This document shows positions 32,932 through 45,681 of a stretch of 64,000 nt of DNA, piece after piece. This DNA is from Spinacia oleracea. Lineage: Eukaryota; Streptophyta; Magnoliopsida; Caryophyllales; Amaranthaceae. Both the position numbers and the translations under genes were made by a program. Position 1 is the stretch's first letter; each line of letters opens with the position of its first letter. Under the pieces are notes generated by a model. The model worked only from the letters and a program-made list of their open reading frames with translations. It was not told the origin of the DNA and made no database searches. The stretch covers positions 113,618,141 to 113,682,140 of the forward strand of contig NC_079487.1 of assembly GCF_020520425.1 (NCBI RefSeq), read 5' to 3'.

Positions 32932-34576
32932 TTGTGTTTTTCCTCAAAACTATTTTCCACACAAAATTATTTTCCGATGGGTAGTAGTAAAGTTGTGGGT
33001 CCTTGGTTGGTGTGTGGGGATTTTATTAATCCTTTGGATCTCACTGATAGGGTTGGTTCTATTGTGTCTTTGGCTGAAAGAGAAAGCTTCAAGAATTGTG
33101 TCTCTTTGTGCGGTCTTTCTTATATCAAATCTTCTGGTTGCTTCTTTACTTGGAGTAACAAACAACATGGTGATCGAAGAGTCTTTTCTAGACTAGATAG
33201 GATGTTAGGTAATGATGATTGGAGTGTTTTTACTCTGATTCTTTAGCTAATTTACTTCATGAAGGCCAATTTGGTCATTGTCATGCTGTGTTAGGTACTC
33301 TAAGTACAATTGTGGGGAAAAGGAGGCCTTTAAAATATTTTAATATGTGGTATGTCGCTCCTGATTTTCTGGATTCATTCAAAAGTAACTGGTATGATTT
33401 TGTATCTGGTGTTTCTATTTATAAAGTTGTGCCAAAGCTGAAAAGATTAAAAATTGTGTTAAAAGAGCTTTCTAAGCTGAAGTTTTGTGATATTCAAAAT
33501 AGTGAAGCTGCTGCCCTCCAAAAGTTGTTGGAGTGCCAGAAAGAGCTTCATATATCTATAGGGAATCCTAATTTGGCATCCTCGGAGAAGGAGGCAGCTG
33601 ATCACTGTAAGCTAATTCACAAATCTTATCTCAGTTTCTTAAAGAAGAAAAGTAAGTTGCATTGCCTTAAGGCTGGGGATTCAAATCAGGGCGGACCCAC
33701 TATGCACAATTTTTTAATTCAAAAATCAGTTTAGTAGGTTGAGTTTTAAAAAAACACATACTTGGTTGCAAAGCTAGGATGCGCGTGAGATTGAAAAATA
33801 AGGATAAAGTCCTCCTTTAAATCTTGGGACCACATCTTTTAAATTAATAATAAATGAATATAGGTAAAAGTAAAACACAAAGTATTTTTTAACTTTTGGG
33901 CACACATGAGTCTTTCTTCTTGTTTTGCTCTTCTTTTAGGGGTTTAATCCCCTCTTTTTCACCCAAAGAAAAAAAGGTATTGTCTCTGTTTGTTAGCCGC
34001 AATAGGTATTACCGTATTACTTTTGCAGAATTGCAGTAGGTCTGATCCCTAACTATCTAGTTAAACAGATCGCAGGAAGTTGCACAGTGGCACATGCACA
34101 ATATACGAGGTATAACTCTCATCTGATTTTAGTTTTTAGTTGTTTATTTTAAAGTTTTGTTATTACTAGCTTGTATAATTACTCTGTAGACATTTATCTT
34201 GGGGTGATCTTTAAAATTTTAAAATTTATAAAATAACGGTGAACAATTAGATTGGTAAAATTTTATGTAAAAATTGTACATAGTACTTCGTGCTTCGTAT
34301 TGCTTTGTGACGAAAAGAGAAGTAGTATTGTGAATTTTTTTGAAGTACGGTTGTTTGTTTAATTTGCAAATTTCAGTGTCTATTGATTTTAATAAGGGGT
34401 ATATAAGTAAAGCGACCGTTTATGGAGTGATGATTTTTTAGTAAATAGTTAAATCTGTATATTATACACAATTATTTAAATTGATTTAGTTCATACCTTT
34501 ATTATTGTACAATTACAATTATAGTTTACTATGTTCAAAACTCAAAACCGATTAAAATTAAGGATGAGTGACCATA

Positions 34577-37500
34577 ATGCATCAAGAAAGAAGAACAAGA
34601 AGTACATTAGATGCATATTTTCAGGAAAAAAAGAGGAGAACACAAGATGATAACACATCATCTCCAATTGCTCCTCAAAATCAAAATAAGAATGAAGCTT
34701 CTCCTTCTACTCCACATACAACTGCTCCAATTAGAGAAAGAGTACATCAATTTGATATCAACTCTCTCTCATATGATCTTGGACAGAAGAAAATAATTGC
34801 CGATTATCATCCTGATGATCAAGATACAGTTCGAAGAGCATATATTCAAAGAAAAGTTATCCAACCACGTGATCATGACTTTCAACAAAGATTTATTGGA
34901 GGTGGAATGCGTTGTTTTAATCATGACTTGTATGATGCTTACAAAACTTGGGCTTGAGTATAATATTGCAAAATAAGCTGCATTTTTCTTTGATTGTTAT
35001 CTGTTTAGATATGATATAGGTGTTCTGGATGGTGATGGACATGATGCTTTTGTTACAAAATGTTTTAAAGGTTGGTATAGACCACGTGCTTTTTCTAAGC
35101 ATGTCGGTACTATTAATAGTGTTCATAAGAAGCGTATTGAGAAATACAATGCTTTAATTAATCCACAAGCATCCATTCAAAATGTTTTATCTCCAGTAAC
35201 TCCACAAGCTAGAAAGGATTACCGAACACGTTTGATTTGTTCACTTGATTGTTTGAGATACCTTTTACTTCAAGATATGGCGATTCGTGGTCATGATGAG
35301 AGTGAAAATTCTTTTAATTAGGGAAATTTTCGTTAACTTTTAAAGTGGTATGCTAAAAGGAATTTTTTTTGCTAAAGTTGTATTGAAAAATACACCGGAA
35401 AAAAATCAAATGATTTCTCCTTTGATTCAAAAATACCTTGCTAATTCTTGTTCCAAAGAAACAATTAGAGTAATTACGGAGAAGTATCTTTGGAATATTG
35501 GTTGATGAATCTCGTGGTGTATCATGTAAAGAGAAAATGGCATTTTGTCTGCGTTATGTCGATAAAAAAAGGAGCAATTGTGGAAATATTTATTTGCGTT
35601 GCTCATGTTAAGGATACTACTTCACTATCTCTTCGGGATGCAATTTATTCTATACTTGCTGAGTATGCACTAAGCCAACTAAAATTAGAGGGAAAAGTTA
35701 TGATGGATGAAGGGAGACTCCAATGGTCTCGAAACCTTGATTATGAATGAAACAAAATCTGCATATTACATTCATTGTTTTGCACATCAACTTCAGCTAA
35801 CACTTATTGCAGTTTCCAAAAAGAATGTTGATTGTGATTGGTTATTTGTACTTCTCTCTACTATGTTGAATGTTGTTGGAGGCTCTTGTAAGCGTCAAGA
35901 AATTTTTAATGAATCTCAAACTCAATTCGTTGCAAAAGCATTTGAAGGTGGTGAAATTGAAAGTGGGAAAGGTTTGAATCAACAACTTGGATTGGGAAGA
36001 CAAGGTGATACTCGTTTGAGATCTAATTATAAGTTATTGTTGAATGTAATTGTCTTGCATCCGGCGATATGTGAGGTACTAGACATGATTTTTGAAAATC
36101 CCTCTAAGTCAGATGACCGTGCAAAAGTTGATCGTGTTGGTGTTGCACTTGTGTTATTAAACTTTATTTTCATGGTATATTTGATGAAGACGATATTTGG
36201 GGTGGTAATTCAATTGAATATTGCACTGTAGAAAAAAGATCAAGACATTGTTAATGCATTTTCACTTGTAAAATTGACTAAAGAATAATTGCCACAAATT
36301 AGAGAAGATGGGTGGGAATCTCTTTTGACTTTAGAGATCTCCTTTTGTGATAAAAGAGGTATCATTGTTCCTAATATGGATGAAGAGTATGCTATTTGGG
36401 AAGAAAAAAACATGACAATCAACAACATGTTACAAAGCTTTATCATTTTCGATTTCAAGTATTTTTTGGCAACTATCTACAGCTTCAAGAACTTAATCAT
36501 CGGTTTGGCGAAGTAAGTATGGAGCTTCTTCTTTGTATGAGATGTCTAAATCCTGTCAATTCCTTCTATTATTTTGACAAGTCAAAGTTACTTAGACTTG
36601 CTGAATTTTATCCTAATGAGTTTTCAAGTTCTGAATTGCTTTGTCTTGAGGATGAACTTGATAATTTTATTCATGATATGCAAAGAGATGAGATATTTGA
36701 GGATTTTGAAGATATTGGAGAACTATCCAAGAAACTTGTTGAGACAATGAAGCATGAGACGTATTGTCGTATCTACTTGCTTATAAAGATGGTGTTGATT
36801 CTTCATGTGGCAACTGCAACTATAGAAAGGGCATTATCTGCAATGACTATTGTGAGGAGTAAGTTCAGAGGCCTTTTAACCAAATTGGTAAAAAAAAGTA
36901 GACGTTAAGTGACAAATTGGTAAAAAAAAAGTGTCTCGGGCGACAATTTGGTAAATTTAAATCACAACGGCGACGAATAAGTCACAAAATCGATCAGAAT
37001 TTAGAAATCCTAATCGCGTGACTACACGCTATTAATATTGTTTTTTCCGATTTTTTTCTTAATTTTTCCGCAATTTATTTTTTTGATTAATACTTTTGTA
37101 AAAAAAAAAAAAGAATCGTAATTAATTTCCTCCGCTTTTGCTTTCCTTTCATTTTCTCTCTCTTCCCCTTCTCTTCCATTTTTGTGCTTACCCACCATTG
37201 CTGAAGAATTACTGAGTCAACTCAACAAAAATAAGGGAAGAGTATCATTAACACAAGGATTTGGCGTGATAAAGGTGAATTTCAGAGTTAATTTCTTGCT
37301 TTTGTCTTTTCAAATGCAATTTTTTAATGGTGGTTGATGTTTGATTATGACTGATTGGTTATGAAAATTGGTCGCTTGTAATCGAAAATTTAGGATTTAA
37401 GATTTTGATTACTAGCTTGATTGTGAAAATCGGGGTTTAAAAATTAGGGTTATTATAATTATGCTTGTTTAATTGATGAAATTAGGTTTAAAATGCAGGG

Positions 37501-38118
37501 GTTATACTATGCTTACTTGATTAGTGAAATATGGGTTTGATAATTAGTATTCCATTGAAATTACAATTGAAATTAATTAATTAGTACCAATTTGATAAAT
37601 AAACTAATAATTTCAATAAAGATTCAGTAGGGATATTATCACTGATGTTGTGGCCCCTAGTATCATCATTATTAGGGCACTTCGCAAAAATGGAAGAGAA
37701 GGAGAAGAGAGAGAAAATGAAAGAGAAGGAGAAGGGGAGGAAATTAATTACGATATTTTTTTTACAAAAGTATTAATCATAAAATTAAATTGCAGGAAAA
37801 CGAAGAAAAAAATTGGAAAAAACAATATTAAGAGCGTGTGAGTCACGTGATTAGATTTTCTAAATTCCGATCGGTTTTGTGGCTTATTCGTCGTCGCTGT
37901 GATTTAAATTTACCAAATTGTCGCCTGAATCACTTTCTTTTACCAATTTGTCGCCTGAGACACTTTTTTTTTTTTACCAATTTGTCGCTTAACGTCCACT
38001 TTTTTTTACCAATTTGGTTAAAAGGCCTCATGAATAGTATAGGAGATCAATTGCTAAATGATTTTCTAGTTACTTATATAGAGAAAGATGTATTTCTACA
38101 AATAAGTGACGATATATG
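34577..38118 (+). pseudogene. Decayed TTF-type (ZMYM1-like) hAT transposase
   Basis: Recognisable blocks are an N-terminal TTF-finger region (34577-34957), a DUF4371-like core (about 35000-35330 and 35490-36230, with YYIHCFAHQLQLTLIAVS), and the hAT dimerisation domain (36500-36867, with VATATIERALSAM). The last ~28 residues (GDQLLNDFLVTYIEKDVF) lie beyond the nested element, at 38030-38118. Many stops and frameshifts separate the blocks. The gene is dead. Confidence 0.88.
36868..38029. mobile_element. Long-inverted-repeat element nested in the hAT transposase gene
   Basis: The ends GAGGCCTTTTAACCAAATTG and its inverse bound ~170-200-bp arms (36868-37038 and 37831-38029) built from a 'gcgacaaattggtaaaaaa' unit. 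The right arm has one more unit than the left. The core is AT-rich and non-coding. The terminal AGGCCT is palindromic, so the target duplication cannot be placed with certainty. It interrupts the transposase between its dimerisation domain and C-terminal tail. Confidence 0.85.
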
Positions 38119-39119
38119 ATATATTGAACCGCTTCTAGAATACGAGGGGTCGGTAAGAGCAATTGTAATTTTGATAAGAACAAGAACTTTTTTATGCATC
38201 TATAATATTTATATGGGTTGAACTGTTAAATTGTCATTTTCATTATAAGTTTTTTAATAAATTTTGTAGTTTTTATTTCTTTAAAAGTTTATACTTTGTT
38301 TCAAAATCTTAAATACACCACTGATTCAAATACATCTTTTTCCATCAAAGTATTAAAATGGGGTGTCAATACAATTGTATCTATTCCATTCATGATAGGG
38401 TGGTAATATCATCCATTCCCCAGAGAGAGTTGCTAATGCTTTCATTGATTATTATAAAGTTTTTCTTGGTTCTTGTGATAGCATTTGAACTTATGTGAGG
38501 GCCTATGTTGTTCATCAGGATGCTATCATCCCTGATTCTTTGCACCCTACTTTATGTGCTCCGTTTTTTTATCTGGATATCAAGAATGCTATGTTCTCCA
38601 TTGATGGAGAGAAAGCTCATGGTCCAGATGCTTTTACTAGCCAAGTTTTCAAGGACTCTTGGGAAGTGGTTGGTATGGATGCTTGTAAAGTTGTGGAAAG
38701 CTTCTTTTCCTCATGTAAGATTTTAAAGGAAATTAATGCTACCATTATTACTTTGGTTCCTAAGTCTTCTCATCTGGTTAATGTGACAGATTTCAGACTT
38801 ATATCTCGTTCTTCTGTACTTTTAAAGTGTATCTCAAAGTTGATTTGTGGGAGAATGAAAATCGTTCTTCCTGATCTTATCTCTCCTAATCAGGGAGGCT
38901 GCAAATGTTTCTAAAAATGTTTCTGGTAGTGATTTGACATGGTTTGATGCATTGTAATCCTCGTAGCTTGTTTGTTTTTCTTGGTTATTTTGTAGACTGG
39001 GTTTGTTGTAAATTGTTTTGAGCCTGGCTATTTGGGCTTTGGCCTCGTAGTCTTGCTCTGTTTTTGGGCTCATTTATTCTAATAAAGCTTACCTTTAAAA
39101 CCAAAAAAAAAAAAAAAAA

Positions 39120-40340
39120 GATATTTACTTATTTAGTGAAATAAAGTTTAAACTTTTTAATTAAAGGGAGTAGTTTTTAATTTGAGCTAGATCATCTTGA
39201 AAAGAGTGGACGTTGCTTTCAAACAAAAAAAAGAAAGACAAATTCAAATTGGAATCTCAACTAGACTACGATACAAAGTAGGTTTGTCAAAAATTGATCC
39301 GAACTAAACTCCGATCCGAAACCAGCCCTAAAATATTGGATATCGAACAAGACATTGTGGCCTGTACCCCGATTTTATCGAACCCAAACAACCCGAAAAG
39401 CAAGGGGTCAAAATCCGAATGATTTCGTTTTTTACTCGACCGATTGAAAATTGTTGTATTTATAGTAAAAAGAATGAGATTATGATGAACTTTAAACAAA
39501 ACAAAAACGTCTTTTTAGGTGTAATTTGATTTTCATTTGAATTATACAGCAATTAATAGTTGAATTTTAAATCTAAACTTGTGTATGAATGTTTGTTAAT
39601 TTGTGCGCATATTTTGTATTTTATTACCTATTTTGAAAATATAATACGTGTTTTAAAATATCTCAATCCTTAATTTGACCCGAACCCGAAATTCTAATTA
39701 AACAAGAATTTGTAAACTTAAACCCGAAAGTCACCGACCTATATTTAACCCAAATCAGAAAATACGTAAGTATTGTTTTTCTAGCACGATACCAATAGAT
39801 AGGGGGCTCATAGCCTCATAGGCCTCATCAAATCATGGATTCATGGGTCTCGTGGTGGCCCACTAATAACTGTACATTAACCTGTAAAGAAACATGTGTA
39901 CGGAGCACAAGCCCAGTAATGGAAACTGAAGTACTTTTAGTTTCAGACTTAATTTTCCAGTTACTGAGAGTACTTACCCAAATTTATTTTTGTAGACCTA
40001 TTTTTATTTTAACATAATTTTCAGAACTTAGTTTTTTGGAAATTTTATTTAGTTGTGATTTGTATATTGGGATAATTTTCTATGTACATCAATGCCTTTA
40101 TTTTTCTTGAATTGAACTTATCTAGACTTACATGAAAAATTAAAGAGGGAAAATCGATTCTATACACGTGAATGTGTATGCCTATTTGTGAATTGTGAGT
40201 GTCTTACTAAATATTGAGCATTAACTTGACTAGTGTCTCGTAGTCGCGGGGCGTTAGTTGCACAAGGTGGTAAAGGATGCATATTTGCTGAAATTTAGAG
40301 CGCCAAGTAGGAAATCTAATAATTTCGACTAATGAAAATA
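39120..40340. other. AT-rich intergenic region
   Basis: 'cccgaac/gatccgaa' words at 39295-39400 and 39670-39760 resemble an old hAT-MITE like those at 31769 and 62760; ends not resolved. No gene seen. Confidence 0.4.
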
Positions 40341-40720
40341 AGATTTCTAATTTATTTTTGAATTCAATAAATCGAGTGCCGCGTAGATAATTAATTAGGT
40401 GCCACATAGATATTTTAATTAATTAATTACTAATATATACAACTCCATCCAAAGTAAAACACTCAAATATTCAAAAAATAAATCTAAAGTAAAATTCATC
40501 GAAAATCAAACACCAATCTAAAATAAAATTCAATCCAAAATCAAACACTAAGATTTCTAATTTATTTTTGAAGTAGATATTTTAATGAATTAATCACTAA
40601 TATATATAACTCCATCCAAAATAAAACACTCAAATATTCAAAAAAACAAATCTAAAGTAAAAGTCATCCAAAATTAAACACCAATCTAAAATAAAATTCA
40701 ATCCAAAATCAAACATAATC
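40341..40720 (+). repeat. Two-copy tandem duplication, ~170-210 bp
   Basis: Units starting 'agatttctaatttatttttg' at 40341 and 40551 run in parallel through 'ctccatccaaa', 'acactcaaatattcaaaaa' and 'caatctaaaataaaattcaa'. The first copy has ~43 extra bases. Non-coding. Confidence 0.8.
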
Positions 40721-40922
40721 CAATATACGACTTCATCCAAAATCAAACACTCTAATAATTAAAAAAATAAATCTAAAATGAATAAATCCAAAATAAAAAA
40801 CTTATTTAATCTATTATATAAATATAGCAATTTGTATGTATAAGAGTTTAATTTTAACTTCAAAATTTAATAGAATCTGTGCTATCACACGGGCTAAAAA
40901 TCTAGTTTGTAAATAAACATTA

Positions 40923-41514
40923 GGATTTTTTTGGTTTGAGTACCTTAAAAATACACAACTTTTGCTTTAACTAACTTATTCTTTTCGTTATTTACGGAGT
41001 ACCTTAAAGTATGCTTTAAAAAAAAATCACTACCACTTTACGATTTTTTCGTTTTAAAATTAAGATATTACATTCGTTTCTTAATTGTTTTAAGTGATTC
41101 AAAGGCTCAAACTCATTCTCCTCCTTTACATGTAAAGACCCCATAGAGACCGTACTTTTGAAGTTTTATAAAAGATCAAATGATATAAAAAAATATTTGT
41201 GAACTTCTAAAATATTGTGTAGTATCATACGCGTTTTTTTTTTCTTTTTGAAATAGTGTTCCTTATGAAATCCTTACAGAAAAAGAGAAGTATAAGTTTT
41301 GAGTCACTTAAAACGATTAAGAAACGAAAAAAATATCTTAATATTAAATTAAGAAAACCGTAAAGTGGTAGTGACTCCAAAACAAAAACATACTTTAAGG
41401 TACTTCGTAGTAAATTACAAAAATAATAATTTAAATGCTAGTTAATACAAAAGTGAAGTAGTAAATACCAAAATTTCCTAAACAGTATTACCTATCTCAA
41501 ACCAAAAAAATACC
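40923..41514. mobile_element. Foldback-like element with ~230-bp inverted arms
   Basis: The outer ends GGATTTTTTTGGTTTGAG and CTCAAACCAAAAAAATACC are inverses. Similarity continues inward through 'accttaaagtatg', 'cactaccactttacg' and 'cgtttcttaat-gttttaag', leaving only a short loop near 41120-41280. No clear target duplication. Non-coding. Confidence 0.7.
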
Positions 41515-43580
41515 CTTGATCACTAGCAATTCAAACTCTATTTCAATTCACTAAATTAATATTGTTGGAATTCGCCCTCGTTTAATAAATACGGAGTAGT
41601 TATTTTCGGATACGAGTACACGGCCGAAGAAGAGTACCGAGTACGTAATAAAAACAGCCAAATTGTGTACACTACCTAAGATACTTAAAGTAGATCTAGA
41701 TTTGGTTTTTGTAAATGGTGGCTCCAATTGATACTTCCTTTGCATGGGCAGCTTAAACGGGTTGGAAATGGAAATGACAGACTGGTACAAACTAGTTGTA
41801 ATGTGACTTCTTCCTAATTAAATTAAATTAAATTACCATTAATTCAAGTACATAACTTGTAAGCTATTATGGTCCATCAATTAATCTCTGATTATTATGG
41901 CATTCTGTGCATGTGCAAGCACCTGGATTTCCAATCTGGTTTACGTTTCAATTTTACAACCCAAACAAAATTAACTTTATTTGCTATTCGAATATAATCC
42001 CTTGGGAAATAAGTTCCATCTTTTTAATAAAGAAATTCAAAAAAATATAAATAAATAAATAAAACAATTAGGAAGTCTCAATTCACAAGAAACCTTTAAA
42101 CATGCATATGGCCCTCCTTCCCTCCCTCTTGGAACCATCTTTGGTGTTTGGGATAACATGATTGGTCCCCCCCTTAAAAGGCCAAAATTAAGGTTTTATT
42201 TATTTGTCCAATTTTTAAAAATTATTTTAGCCATACAAAAATAAATAAAATGTTGAACCTAATCCCTAGGAAAATTCCAATATACACTTTTGTATGTGGG
42301 ACACTAAATACAATTCTAATACATGCTCCGAACTACCTCTGTTTCAAAATGATATTTACACTTTTCGTTTTAATCTGTTTCATAATATTATTTATATATG
42401 CTTAACTCTATTTATGGACATGAAACTTTACTATCTTACCTGTCTTAATACCATCACAACATTTATTACTTTTCAGTCACTTTTTCTTATTTTATTTTTT
42501 CTTACATTCTCCCTCCTTTTTACACCCCCTCAAATCCTCAATTACTTTATCCGTATTTTATTACATCAACACACCTTTTTACACTCTTTTCTTTGTCTTA
42601 ATATTTGTGCAAATAGTAACCGCAAAGAACAATGAACGTAGATAGTAAAGTATAAACAAATGGACAAAATTGAGGGTAAATAGTACGTTGTAAGTTAAGG
42701 TATACTCCGTATTTAGTTGTATAATTCTCGATCTCTTACAGTATAGTAATGGGTAACGTAATCAAGAGAGTTTGATACTTTGATCTGATGTGTGATTTTG
42801 CAACTTTGAAGTTATAAGTTCGAATCCTATCCCTAGGGTAGTAGGGTATCTTGAGGAGCCATATGATTTTGTATATCATGTTCTCTCTTATAAAAGCACA
42901 GTCTATATAGCCAAAATAAATTAACTCGTGTGAGATTTCAACTACTATTACAGAGTATATCTTTCACCTCACGTACCTATTTTAAAAATGGAAATAAAAA
43001 TAACAATAAAAAATGTACATAGTGCAATTTTCAGAATAAAAATTATTGTTATGTAGTTGATTACACGACCAATCTACGGAGTACAAAATAATACAAGTCC
43101 GTATCATTTAGACAAATATCTAAAATGGGCTACCGATTAGGAATAACAAAAGGAGTAATAATATAAATTAACAAATAAAAAAAGATACTCCATAAAAGAA
43201 AGAAGAAATAATAATAATAATAATAAGGATAAAGTAGGAAAAAAAAAATCACATGGCGTAACATGGAAGGAGAGAGGAAGGAGTAAAATGAAGAGCGGTG
43301 ATCTCACAATGACAATCTAGCTAAGATGCTTGGCTTACCAGCTAATTCACCAACTACCGCGTTCTTAGCTTTGCCTCTCTCTTTACTTTCTTTTCTCAAC
43401 TGGTAAAAGTTGGTCACCCAGACGCCACTGTAACCAATTAATTACGACTATATACGTATATACTCGTATTTATTTTTATATTAGTAAATATATTAGGCAA
43501 CGTCTAAACTCATGAAATGAACGTTAGAGGCTCTTATCCTAATTAGTAATTTAGTACTAATTAATCCGTGTATTATTAAT
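41515..43580. other. AT-rich intergenic region
   Basis: Nothing recognisable as a gene. A degenerate Stowaway-like end may start near 42330, but no partner end was found. Confidence 0.4.
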
Positions 43581-43591
43581 TCTACGGATGA

Positions 43592-43705
43592 GAGTAATGG
43601 ATAGCTCAGTTGGTTAGAGCTTCCATCCCGATTCCAGGTGATCTTGGGATCGATTCTCATCCCCGCCCTTGTGGCTTATTAGCACCAAAAAAAAAAAAAA
43701 AAAAA
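43592..43705 (+). mobile_element. tRNA-derived SINE
   Basis: The 114-bp element has a tRNA-like head with A box (TAGCTCAGTTGGTTAGAGC, 43602-43620) and B-box-like GGGATCGATTCTC, then 'cttgtggctta' and a poly-A tail. An 11-bp direct duplication TCTACGGATGA (43581-43591 and 43706-43716) flanks it. Its body and tail resemble the SINE at 19714 ('cttgtggct' before the poly-A), so the two may be one family with different tRNA heads. Confidence 0.92.
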
Positions 43706-43849
43706 TCTACGGATGAAAATATTATCCTTTCTGTTTTTAGGGGAATTAATATTTGTTGCATCTATTGTGGGGTGAAACATGCATGATTAAGTCATGATGA
43801 CTGATGAGAATCAAGTTTATTACGGGAGGGCATCTAGTGGTTTAGATTT

Positions 43850-44180
43850 TCACTTTTTAAATTTTTGTTTTTGCCATTTTAAATTTCATATTTAATTACT
43901 ATCTTAATTTTATAAAATATTTTAAATTCACCACCTTTTAACGGTTTTCATTCAACTTTCGGTCCATTAAAACCCTATTTGACTAACTTTTTAATTGAAA
44001 ACCTAATGAAAAATGAGGAAAATTAAAGAAGTTGGTTGAGTGAAGCTCACATGGATGAAAAGTCGATGAAATTCGTTAAAAACTGATGAATACATAACTT
44101 TTCATAAAATTAAGGTGGTAAATATGAAATTAAATTTTATAAGGTGTTAAATACAAAAACCTGAAATTTAAAAGATGCAT
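43850..44180. mobile_element. Inverted-repeat element with reiterated arms (tentative)
   Basis: The left arm (tttttaaatttttgtttttg, then ttcatatttaattac) is an imperfect inverse of the right arm, which holds 'aaggtggtaaatatgaaatt' and 'aaggtgttaaatacaaaaa'. The pattern resembles the Mutator-like element at 32544. Ends and target duplication are not fixed. Confidence 0.45.
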
Positions 44181-44229
44181 GGTAAATTAATTATTATATT
44201 CTCATATTATTATGTAGTAGAAATGTATA

Positions 44230-44878
44230 CTCCTTCCGTTTTTATTAAATTGGATCACTTGCATTGACACATAGTTTTAGGTGTTCCACATAAGAATAAT
44301 ATTAAATGGTATAACTGTGTAAGTGAGAATTTTTTATTGTAAAACTGAAAGTAGAATAAATAAAGAAATGAAAAGTGTTGTTTAGTTGATATGAAAAATC
44401 ATGGGAAGTGTAACTTCCTAGTAAGTGGAAAGTTGTAGTGTTGTTTGGTTTGTAAAATGGAGAAAGTTGCTTACCTGGACTCCTCTAGGTGAGTGGAACT
44501 TTCCATAGAAAGTTACTTCGCATGTTCAATTCAGCCAAACATATTTATTACTTCCTAAAAAATGTTAACACATAGAGTCATCAGTCATGGAACATTTTCT
44601 TCCCATGAATTTTAAAATTTTCTATGGTCAATCAAACATTATCAAAGAATGAGAAGTGGGAACCAAACTTTTGTTTTGAGGGGTGAGATTGGGGTGTCAT
44701 ATTTTACTATTTAGAAGGGGACCATAGATTTGGGTAAAACATAAATGATTAACAAGAGAGGACATAGGATTGAGAGAGAAATTATAAAATAACGCAAAAA
44801 CCTCCATAAGAGAAAGTGATGCAAGTAAATAAAAATACTCATTTTAGATAAGTGATGCAAGTCAAAAAATGGAGGGAG
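44230..44878. mobile_element. Stowaway-type element, 649 bp
   Basis: Ends CTCCTTCCGTTTTTATTAAA and TCAAAAAATGGAGGGAG, with a shared subterminal 'aagtgatgcaa' word, are imperfect inverses flanked by TA. It is long for a Stowaway and may hold a further insertion; non-coding. Confidence 0.75.
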
Positions 44879-44881
44879 TAA

Positions 44882-45225
44882 GGGGGAGTTTATCCCACAG
44901 ACTCGCCCCCAATCTCAAGACTCTGTCACATCAGCTTTCCACTAACTTGTTTATTATTCAAACTCACACAAGGCTCACCCTATTTTTACACATTATCTCC
45001 AAACTCGTCTTAGACTCAACTAAACTCCTAAAAACGATAATTAAATAGGATAAAGTATGATGATGTGGTATAATTAGATTTGGTTGGAGAAAAAGTGTAG
45101 TCTTGAGTGAGTCTTGGATTTTCAAACTCACTTCAAGACTTCTTGTAGTCTTTTATCACATTATCTTAAGTTTAGACTCGAGACTCACCTCGAAAATCAC
45201 CTTAGGACTTGGGATAAACTCACCC
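44882..45225. mobile_element. Tourist/PIF-Harbinger-like MITE
   Basis: Ends GGGGGAGTTTATCCCA and TGGGATAAACTCACCC are near inverses, flanked by TAA on both sides (44879-44881, 45226-45228). The left TAA overlaps the TA of the preceding Stowaway, so the two elements abut. Confidence 0.7.
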
Positions 45226-45681
45226 TAATTAATTATATTGTCTCTTATTATCTGTTGGTAACTTGGTATACGTCTCATATTTATAGTACATACTCCTGTG
45301 TCTCTCTTTGTTCTTTCTAGTTTGACTTTTTTTATCTCACAAAAAAATTCCAATGAGAATGAATAAAAAGAGAAGGAGAGAGTACTAGATATCTAACCGT
45401 AGATATCCTAAGTCGATCTTATAAACTTCTATCTATCCTATAACACATAACTCTGTCTTATATATATAGTAATCTATCATCTAGATTATCCTCAACACAA
45501 ATATTAAGATAGTTGATAACAATTAACAAAGTACTCTTAATTTTACTATTAAAGAATGGGAGTTGAATCTAATAAAAATAATAAAGTAACTGGAAGGATA
45601 AATATTTTAATCACAGAAAGAGAGTAGGACCAATAATCTTTTGGAGGGGTGGGGGATGAGTCTAATGAAAATAATTGTTTA
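45226..45681. other. AT-rich spacer
   Basis: No gene or element recognised. Confidence 0.4.

Larger units (their letters stand above)
33687..38323 (+). mobile_element. hAT transposon inserted in the LINE
   Basis: The exact 8-bp duplication ATTCAAAT (33679-33686 and 38324-38331) flanks ends CAGGGCGGACCC and the imperfect inverse ending ACACCACTG. Joining the LINE across the element restores its reading direction (GDSN followed by the usual Thr-Ser-Phe context). The element carries a decayed transposase gene and a second nested element at 36868-38029. Confidence 0.92.
32960..39119 (+). pseudogene. Internally deleted LINE, split by a hAT transposon
   Basis: Before the hAT element, 32980-33686 encodes the end of the LINE endonuclease (PWLVCGDF, CFFTWSNKQHGDRRVFSRLDR) and the linker to HCLKAGDSN, with a frameshift near 33235. 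After it, 38332-38914 resumes the same protein and enters the reverse transcriptase (AHGPDAFTSQVFKDSW, NATIITLVPKSS, DLISPNQ). It then jumps directly into 3' sequence ending in AATAAAG and a poly-A run at 39103-39119. Most of the RT palm and the RNase H are deleted. No target duplication was found for it. Confidence 0.85.

Noticed and set aside
43592-43680. Possible tRNA gene (TAGCTCAGTTGGTTAGAGC)
   Set aside because: No complete cloverleaf; followed by a non-tRNA body, poly-A and a target duplication, so it is a SINE head.
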